Source: an uncultured Lachnospiraceae bacterium (GTDB lineage: Bacteria > Bacillota > Clostridia > Lachnospirales > Lachnospiraceae). Taken from it: a stretch of 40,430 nt of DNA. The notes beneath the pieces were generated by a model. That model made no database searches and was not told the DNA's origin. It saw nothing but the letters and a program-made list of their open reading frames with translations. This document shows, one piece after another, positions 34,973 through 40,430 of the stretch; positions within the stretch are counted from its first letter, which is position 1; each line of letters begins with the position of its first letter. The position numbers and the translations under genes are program-made. The stretch covers positions 1 to 40,430 of the forward strand of contig CANCYR010000029.1 of assembly GCA_947382355.1 (NCBI GenBank). The letters are read 5' to 3'.

Positions 34973-35608
34973 TTATAAAAAAATTAATATTTTTCTTAAA
35001 ATAAATGGATTTACATAACTTTCGAAGAACACCCCTATTATGACAACTCCGGTAAGAAAAATATAGGTAAAGGCTCCTCTTGCAAAGAACTGCTTTTTTC
35101 CGGTGCTGATACTGCGAAACATTTTTCCCGGAAAGTAAATGACTGCACACAAATCATGAAGCAGATTCACCAGCATGAGAAAGGCAGGTATGTACAAAAT
35201 ATCCTGAGGGAGCAATGCGGCAAAAAAAATCAGAATTCCTTTTCCTCCATATCGGATTGTTACCACTGCCATTAAAATTCCAAGGCTCATGCCAAACCAC
35301 GCCACATACAAATATAAAATTACAATTCCAAATATTGTAGTGGCCGCCACCAGCAAAAACAGCAATATTCCCATTCGGTTTTGCAGCAGATATACCATAT
35401 ACTGCTCATTGTGGAATGAGGTATAGGACAGCCTGCTTAGCAATTCTTCTCCGAAAAACAGGTTATCCTCCAAAAAGTATCCTGTCTTCACATTTACTAA
35501 CAGGACTCCTAAAAAAAAACCAAATACAAAAAAGAGAAGCCAGTTTGCGCCTTCTCTTTTTTCTCTATTTCCCATTGCTCTATAAGTCTTCCATTTTTTT
35601 ATTTTCAT
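34973..35608 (-). CDS. spoIIM: Stage II sporulation protein M
   Basis: A membrane protein of the DMP complex (SpoIID–SpoIIM–SpoIIP) that drives engulfment in sporulation. The product is about 211 residues with five hydrophobic segments, including FFVFGFFLGVLLVN near residue 30 and the central NRMGILLFLLVAATTIFGIVILY, and the family GISLG-like WFGMSLGILMAV. I choose the ATG at 35608; two ATGs at 35620 and 35626 lack a good ribosome binding site. It lies between the antiporter and xerD, with about 70 bases to the antiporter stop. Confidence 0.9.
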   Translation of the reverse strand: MKIKKWKTYRAMGNREKREGANWLLFFVFGFFLGVLLVNVKTGYFLEDNLFFGEELLSRLSYTSFHNEQYMVYLLQNRMGILLFLLVAATTIFGIVILYLYVAWFGMSLGILMAVVTIRYGGKGILIFFAALLPQDILYIPAFLMLVNLLHDLCAVIYFPGKMFRSISTGKKQFFARGAFTYIFLTGVVIIGVFFESYVNPFILRKILIFL

Positions 35609-35678
35609 ATTCCATCCCATCCTCATTTCTATGTCTTTTCACAATATATGAGGACAGGTAGCATTTTAGAAATAAAAG

Positions 35679-36596
35679 CTATCTTAAAATAATATAAGCC
35701 GTATACGCCGCATAAGCAAGGACACAAACTGCACCTTCGCTTCTTGTAACCTTCTTTTCACTTTTACAGAACAAATATACCATTACTGTGAAAACAAGGA
35801 GAATAACCACGTCCACTATGGATTCCTTTGCAACCGCAATAGGGCTAATGGCCGATGACATTCCCAGAATAAACATAATATTGAAAAGATTAGAGCCTAC
35901 TACATTGCCAAGGGCAAGTCCGCTTTCTCCCTTTCCTGCCGCCACAATAGAAGTAACCAGCTCGGGAAGGGATGTTCCGATAGCAACAATCGTAAGTCCA
36001 ATCAAAGTCTGGCTCAGTCCAAAGGAAGCTGCAATCAGGCTTGCATTGTCTACTACCAGGTCTCCTCCGAAAACAATCGCTGCAATTCCTACAATCACTG
36101 CCAGTATGCTCTTTATAGGAGACATAGCTTTAATTTCTTCTCCATCTTTTCGGCTTTTTCTTGCAGAAATAATCATAAATCCAATATATATCACCAGCAG
36201 AACAAATAAAATAGTTCCTTCCAGCCTGGAAACGCCCATATCCATTAAAAAAATTCCAAGAAGAACTGTCAATCCGATATTGATGGGAAAATCCCGTTTT
36301 AAAATATCCAAATCCACATTAAATTCTTTAATAATGGCACAAATGCCCACTACCATAAGAATGTTAAAAGTATTTGAACCAATAACATTACTTATGGCAA
36401 GCTCATTGCTGCCTGCAATTCCGGCAGTTATGCTTACTGCCGCTTCCGGTGCGCTTGTACCCAATGCCACAATGGTAAGCCCTATGACAACGGAAGGAAC
36501 CTTTAAGAGCTTTGCTATAGACGAGCTTCCTTCCACAAATAAATCCGCTCCCTTAATCAAAAATACAAATCCCACAATCAGCCATACATACATCAT
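35679..36596 (-). CDS. Calcium/sodium antiporter (CaCA family, YrbG type)
   Basis: Exchanges Na+ for Ca2+ (or K+) across the membrane. The 305-residue product has two inverted halves of five helices, each with the alpha-repeat motif: GLTIVALGTSAPEAAVSITA and SNVIGSNTFNI in the first, GLTIVAIGTSLPELVTSI and GNVVGSNLFNI in the second. The two acidic residues (E in SAPE and SLPE) are those that bind calcium in this family. The ATG at 36596 has AGGAGG. It follows nudF by 12 bases and is probably co-transcribed. Confidence 0.95.
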   Translation of the reverse strand: MMYVWLIVGFVFLIKGADLFVEGSSSIAKLLKVPSVVIGLTIVALGTSAPEAAVSITAGIAGSNELAISNVIGSNTFNILMVVGICAIIKEFNVDLDILKRDFPINIGLTVLLGIFLMDMGVSRLEGTILFVLLVIYIGFMIISARKSRKDGEEIKAMSPIKSILAVIVGIAAIVFGGDLVVDNASLIAASFGLSQTLIGLTIVAIGTSLPELVTSIVAAGKGESGLALGNVVGSNLFNIMFILGMSSAISPIAVAKESIVDVVILLVFTVMVYLFCKSEKKVTRSEGAVCVLAYAAYTAYIILR

Positions 36597-36608
36597 AACG
36601 TTTTCCTC

Positions 36609-37154
36609 CTATTTCATATATTTGTTTTTATATGCCATAAGCGCAGAAATCGTTTTTCCATCTTCTATTTCTCCAGCATATATTTTCTCGCAAAGTTCTT
36701 CAATGGTATAAGGCTTTACATGGATAAATTCATCCTCATCCAGCTTTTGTGTGGAGGGCTGTAAGTTCCTTGCCACATATACCTGTATTAATTCATTGCA
36801 AAATGCAACGGTAGTCCGTATATTGATTAGAAATTCCATATTGGCTCTATCGGTCTTGTACCCGGTTTCTTCTTCCAGTTCCCTCATGCTGCATTCAATA
36901 AAAGGCTCCTCTTTATGATTCAGGCCTCCTGCAGGAATCTCTAACGTATACCGGTCCAGAGCATTTCTGTACTGACGCACCATCAAAATCCTTCCGTCAT
37001 CCATGACCGGAACCACGGCGGCTGCACCCTTATGCCCGATAAAATCCCAATGCACGATATTTCCGTTTGGAACAAGCACCGTATCCTGATAAAAGTTCAC
37101 GATGGAACCTTCGTATTTTAATATTCTGTCCAGTCTTTTAAATTCTTCCGGCAT
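36609..37154 (-). CDS. nudF: ADP-ribose pyrophosphatase, Nudix family
   Basis: Hydrolyses ADP-ribose to AMP and ribose 5-phosphate. The 181-residue product has the complete Nudix box G-x5-E-x7-REL-x-EE-x-GY (GGLNHKEEPFIECSMRELEEETGY), an upstream RQYRNALDRYTLEIPAG strand typical of ADP-ribose enzymes, and the family C-terminal YVARNLQPS…DEDEFIHV. The ATG at 37154 follows the aminotransferase stop by 19 bases, so the genes look co-transcribed. The neighbourhood recalls the Bacillus nudF–spoIIM–xerD cluster. Confidence 0.95.
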   Translation of the reverse strand: MPEEFKRLDRILKYEGSIVNFYQDTVLVPNGNIVHWDFIGHKGAAAVVPVMDDGRILMVRQYRNALDRYTLEIPAGGLNHKEEPFIECSMRELEEETGYKTDRANMEFLINIRTTVAFCNELIQVYVARNLQPSTQKLDEDEFIHVKPYTIEELCEKIYAGEIEDGKTISALMAYKNKYMK

Positions 37155-37173
37155 AAAATAACTCCTCTATCCT

Positions 37174-38370
37174 TTACAGACTCTTTAAAAGGCTTTCAAG
37201 CCTGTCCAGTCCTTTTTCAATCTGCTCCATGCTGATGGCATAGGATAACCGAATATGGTCCGGAAATCCAAAATCCGCACAGGGCACTACTGCTGTATTA
37301 TAGTCCTCTAACAAAATTTCTGCAAGCCTTGCAGCGGAATTTATTTTCTCCCCTTTATAATTTTTTTCTTCAACTTTTGAAACATCGATAAAAACATAAA
37401 AGGCTCCTTTGGGCTCTAATATATGAACAAGGGGCATTTTTTTCACTCTTTCATACATATAGACCCTTCTTTTATCAAATTCCTCTCGCATGGCTGCAAC
37501 CGTATCCTGAGGACCTGTTAAAGCCGCCAGAGCCGCCTTTTGTGCTATGGAATTTGGATTGCTGGTAGCATGGGACTGTATGGAACCCATAAGCTTTGCA
37601 ATTTCCACGGAAGAACCTGTATAGCCGATTCTCCACCCTGTCATGGCATAGCTTTTGGACAATCCGCTGCAGGTAATGGTTCTCTTATATATTTCTTCAT
37701 TAAAAGACGCAATACTTACATGCTTTTCATCCCCGTAAATCAAGTATTCATACATTTCATCCGCCACTGCATAAATATCATTTCTGACTACTACATCCGC
37801 AATCTGCCTTAATTCCTCTTCCTCATAAACCATGCCCGTAGGATTGCTGGGAGTATTTAAAATCAATGCCTTTGTCTTTTTAGTAATAGCCTGCTGAATC
37901 TGGGAAGCAGTTACTTTATAGCCATTTTTTCTTTCACCCGTAATTATCACAGACACTCCATCCGATAATTTTACCATTTCCGGATAGCTTAACCAATAAG
38001 GTGCCGGAATAATCACCTCATCACCTGGGTTTAAAATAGCATCAAATATGTTGCTTAAGGAATGCTTTCCCCCATTGCTGATTACAATCTGGTCTGGTGC
38101 ATAATCAAGCCCGTTAAATTCCCTGAATTTTTTGCAGATTGCTTCTTTTAATTCATTTGTTCCTGAAGCCGGAGTATATTTTGTAAAGCCTTCCTTAATG
38201 GCAGAAATTGCAAAATCACATACATTTTCCGGCGTATTAAAATCCGGTTCACCTGCTCCAAATCCAACAACATCCATTCCCCGCGCTCTCATTTCCTTTG
38301 CCTTTGCTGTAATTGCCAAGGTAGAAGAGGGTTTTACTGCCTGTGCTTTTTTTGATAATGTTAGTGACAT
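37174..38370 (-). CDS. Pyridoxal-phosphate aminotransferase (aspartate aminotransferase type)
   Basis: Most likely transfers the amino group between aspartate and glutamate. The 398-residue class I/II enzyme starts SLTLSKKAQAVKPSSTLAITAKA, has the substrate loop VVGFGAGEPDFNTPE, the N and D of the PLP site (NTPSNPTG and DEMYEYL) and the PLP lysine in SGLSKSYAMTGWRIGY, and ends with the arginine-containing HIRLSYA. Aspartate is favoured over aromatic substrates by overall resemblance to Bacillus AspB, but specificity is not certain. The ATG at 38370 has AAGGAAG. It carries a strong promoter with a palindromic operator and probably leads the nudF–antiporter transcript. Confidence 0.93.
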   Translation of the reverse strand: MSLTLSKKAQAVKPSSTLAITAKAKEMRARGMDVVGFGAGEPDFNTPENVCDFAISAIKEGFTKYTPASGTNELKEAICKKFREFNGLDYAPDQIVISNGGKHSLSNIFDAILNPGDEVIIPAPYWLSYPEMVKLSDGVSVIITGERKNGYKVTASQIQQAITKKTKALILNTPSNPTGMVYEEEELRQIADVVVRNDIYAVADEMYEYLIYGDEKHVSIASFNEEIYKRTITCSGLSKSYAMTGWRIGYTGSSVEIAKLMGSIQSHATSNPNSIAQKAALAALTGPQDTVAAMREEFDKRRVYMYERVKKMPLVHILEPKGAFYVFIDVSKVEEKNYKGEKINSAARLAEILLEDYNTAVVPCADFGFPDHIRLSYAISMEQIEKGLDRLESLLKSL

Positions 38371-38487
38371 AATGTTCTTCCTTTCCCATTTCCGATAAAT
38401 TGTTCCAAAATAGAAAGCAGTTTTGCTTTACCGCTCTCCGGGCCTTCCTGATAAATTGCCCCTAAGAAAATATAATGTTACACATGG

Positions 38488-38505
38488 ATAATTGTATACA
38501 ATTAT
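38488..38505. promoter_or_regulatory. 18-bp perfect palindromic operator in the aminotransferase leader
   Basis: ATAATTGTATACAATTAT. It lies about 7–24 bases downstream of the predicted start point. The core TTGTATACAA resembles sites bound by GntR-family regulators. Confidence 0.7.
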
Positions 38506-38518
38506 ATTTTCCTTGGTT

Positions 38519-38547
38519 ATTCTACACCAGATTATATGGGAATACAA
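38519..38547 (-). promoter_or_regulatory. Sigma-A promoter of the aminotransferase operon
   Basis: Minus strand: -35 TTGTAT (38542–38547), 17-bp spacer, -10 TAGAAT (38519–38524). A second -10-like TATAAT lies within the spacer, 18 bases after an upstream TTGAAA, so two overlapping promoters are possible. Confidence 0.75.
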
Positions 38548-38578
38548 GAAAAACTTTCAAATTGCAGAAAATATCCAA

Positions 38579-38611
38579 CTAAAAAAGAGACTGTCTTTTT
38601 CACAGTCTCTT
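38579..38611 (-). terminator. Rho-independent terminator of rny
   Basis: Minus strand: AAGAGACTGT/ACAGTCTCTT (10-bp arms, 38602–38611 with 38585–38594) followed by TTTTTTA. It lies about 20 bases after the rny stop. Confidence 0.9.
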
Positions 38612-38630
38612 CTTCCATACTACTCATTTT

Positions 38631-40187
38631 CTATTTCGCATAATCAGTAACACGGGACTCTCGAATCAGATTTACTTTTATCTGTCCCGGATATTCCAAT
38701 TCAGCTTCAATCTGTTTGGAAATATCCCGTGCTAAAAGCACCATGTCTGAATCTGATATTTGTTCTGGAACTACCATTACACGTACTTCCCTGCCTGCCT
38801 GAATAGCAAAAGATTTGTCTACACCTTTAAAATTGTTGGTTATTTCTTCTAATTGTTTTAGTCTGCTTGTATAAGTTTCTAATGTTTCCCTGCGCGCTCC
38901 CGGCCTTGCTGCCGATATGGTGTCGGAAGCCTGTACGATACACGCAATCAAAGACTGGGGCTCCACATCCCCGTGATGGGATTCTACGGAATTGATTACA
39001 ATTGCTGATTCCTTGTACTTTCTGCACAAATCCACACCTAACTGAATATGGGAACCTTCCATTTCATGGTCCACAGCCTTACCGATATCATGCAGTAAGC
39101 CTGCGCGTTTTGCCATACGCACATCCAGTCCCATTTCAGCTGCCAGTAAGCCTGAAAGCTGTGCTACTTCAATGGAATGCTTTAATGCGTTCTGACCATA
39201 GCTTGTCCTGAATTTCATCTTACCAAGTAATCTCACAAGTTCCGGATGAATGCCATGCACTCCTACTTCCAGAGTAGCAGCTTCACCTTCCTCACGAATC
39301 ATAACTTCTACTTCTTTTTGTGCCTTTTCCACCATTTCTTCAATTCTGGCCGGATGGATACGTCCGTCCACAATCAATTTTTCCAAGGCAATTCTCGCAA
39401 CTTCTCTGCGAATGGGATCAAATCCTGATAAAATAACTGCTTCCGGTGTGTCATCAATAATCAAATCAACACCTGTCATTGTCTCCAGCGTTCGGATATT
39501 TCTACCCTCCCTGCCGATAATACGACCCTTCATCTCATCATTTGGAAGCTGTACCACAGAAATGGTAGTCTCTGATACATGATCAGCCGCACATTTCTGA
39601 ATGGCAGTCACTACATATTCCTTAGCCTTTTTGTCTGCTTCCTCTTTTGCCCTGCTCTCCATTTCCTTAATCATGACAGCAGTTTCATGTTTTACTTCAT
39701 CTTCAACAATTTTTAACAAATACTCTTTTGCCTGTTCAGAGGTTAAACCGGAAATCCGTTCTAGTTCCTGTACTCTTTGTTCATTGAGATTTTCAATGTC
39801 TGCTTTCTTTTTTGCCAGTTCCTGTTCTTTGGAAATCAGGCTTGCTTCCTTTTTCTCAATTGCGTCCGCTTTTTTATCGATGTTCTCTTCCTTCTGCTGA
39901 ACCCTTCTTTCAAAACGTTGAACCTCTGCCCGGCGTTCTTTAATTTCCTTGTCCAGTTCGTTCTTTGTACGAATGGACTCTTCTTTCACCTCAAGCAGCC
40001 CTTCCCGTTTTTTGGTTTCGGCAGTTTTTAAGGCTTCATCAATAATTTCCCTTGCCTTTTGATCTGCATCTCCGATTTTACTTTCTACTACTTTCTTGCG
40101 ATATGTAGTAGCAAGTACGGCAGTAAGCGGTATAGCAATGATTAAGGTCACTAAAACAGCAATCCCAACAGCTAAACCCATGCTCAT
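38631..40187 (-). CDS. rny: Ribonuclease Y
   Basis: A membrane-anchored endoribonuclease that starts mRNA decay. The 518-residue product has an N-terminal membrane helix (5–27), a long coiled coil (about 40–190), a KH domain ([25 protein letters not shown]), the HD domain with HD at LLHDIGK and NSVESHHGD, and a C-terminal region with the conserved [11 protein letters not shown]. The ATG at 40187 has AAGGAGG at an unusually long spacing, and the Shine-Dalgarno sequence can fold with the following CTCCT. Promoter and a possible five-codon leader frame lie upstream. Confidence 0.97.
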   Translation of the reverse strand: MSMGLAVGIAVLVTLIIAIPLTAVLATTYRKKVVESKIGDADQKAREIIDEALKTAETKKREGLLEVKEESIRTKNELDKEIKERRAEVQRFERRVQQKEENIDKKADAIEKKEASLISKEQELAKKKADIENLNEQRVQELERISGLTSEQAKEYLLKIVEDEVKHETAVMIKEMESRAKEEADKKAKEYVVTAIQKCAADHVSETTISVVQLPNDEMKGRIIGREGRNIRTLETMTGVDLIIDDTPEAVILSGFDPIRREVARIALEKLIVDGRIHPARIEEMVEKAQKEVEVMIREEGEAATLEVGVHGIHPELVRLLGKMKFRTSYGQNALKHSIEVAQLSGLLAAEMGLDVRMAKRAGLLHDIGKAVDHEMEGSHIQLGVDLCRKYKESAIVINSVESHHGDVEPQSLIACIVQASDTISAARPGARRETLETYTSRLKQLEEITNNFKGVDKSFAIQAGREVRVMVVPEQISDSDMVLLARDISKQIEAELEYPGQIKVNLIRESRVTDYAK

Positions 40188-40192
40188 TGTAC

Positions 40193-40205
40193 AGGAGCAC
40201 CTCCT
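40193..40205 (-). promoter_or_regulatory. Shine-Dalgarno hairpin of rny
   Basis: AGGAG-CAC-CTCCT forms a five-base-pair stem that includes the rny ribosome binding site. Confidence 0.5.
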
Positions 40206-40317
40206 TATTTAGTTTTCATTGTACACGTATTTCTCCAAATTCATTCGGAGCTTTTCCGCTATCTTCATAGAATGTATGTATAAGTAACATTCTAAAACGC
40301 GAATTTACAACACTTAA

Positions 40318-40346
40318 ATTCTAAGGCATATTTAGAGTTATGTCAA
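40318..40346 (-). promoter_or_regulatory. Sigma-A promoter of rny
   Basis: Minus strand: consensus -35 TTGACA (40341–40346), 17-bp spacer, -10 TAGAAT (40318–40323), giving a leader of about 125 bases. Confidence 0.85.
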
Positions 40347-40430
40347 GTAAAAGTCAGATTTCATGACTTGATTTATTGTAGGATTACAATACATGTGTTA
40401 CAACTGAATATTTAAAAAGCAGAGATACTG

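Noticed and set aside
35788-36711. 307-codon plus-strand frame opposite the antiporter
   Set aside because: Antisense shadow of a membrane protein gene; no ribosome binding site and no family resemblance.

Overview
The window looks like chromosome from a spore-forming, low-GC Clostridia, most likely Lachnospiraceae. The reasons are AT-rich intergenic DNA with strong AGGAGG ribosome binding sites, the sporulation genes spoIIM and a SpoVB-like flippase, RNase Y, a tmRNA whose tag ends AEDNLAFAA, and a nudF–antiporter–spoIIM–xerD order that recalls the nudF–spoIIM–fur–xerD region of Bacillus subtilis. I cannot fix genus or species from the sequence alone.

Layout. Positions 1–943 hold the start of a response regulator gene and a small membrane protein. 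Positions 1019–4500 form an RNA-quality block read leftward: secG, rnr (RNase R), smpB and ssrA (tmRNA), so that ribosome rescue and its partner nuclease are adjacent. A secreted protein follows (4525–5115). Positions 5213–8800 carry glycolysis genes gap, pgk and tpiA, with a strong gap promoter and a 16-bp palindrome at its start point. Positions 8940–14746 are an accessory island: a DUF1349 protein, a phospholipase-D/helicase fusion, a YhcG-type (DUF1016) nuclease gene broken by one in-frame amber codon, a transposase fragment, a SAM methyltransferase, and a 118-bp direct duplication flanking the broken part.

Positions 14947–23770 are the most unusual part: two divergent BlaI/BlaR1 sensor-regulator pairs. 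The left pair has a BlaR1 with a beta-propeller-like external domain and a 12-residue repeat insert, and an operator made of TTCGGC half-sites. The right pair has a BlaR1 with a class D beta-lactamase-like sensor domain and a classical BlaI operator. Two further copies of that operator lie in the promoter of a lipoprotein operon (20064–23634) whose two genes carry three copies of one uncharacterised domain. No beta-lactamase gene is present, so I infer a beta-lactam (or wall-damage) regulon whose local output is these envelope proteins.

Positions 23791–27388 contain small housekeeping or accessory genes (YaiI, a truncated WYL regulator, YciI-like, a HisJ-type PHP phosphatase, a hypothetical). 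Positions 27389–27899 hold no gene but dense repeats, including a 226-bp nested inverted repeat. From 27900 the window is core chromosome: iscS–iscU–mnmA (sulfur transfer to Fe-S clusters and tRNA), a SpoVB-like flippase, DAHP synthase, a DUF1905 protein, xerD, spoIIM, a Na+/Ca2+ antiporter, nudF, a PLP aminotransferase with an 18-bp palindromic operator, and rny. Motif, spacing and repeat statements are read directly from the sequence. Family names come from recognising the translated proteins, without any database search.
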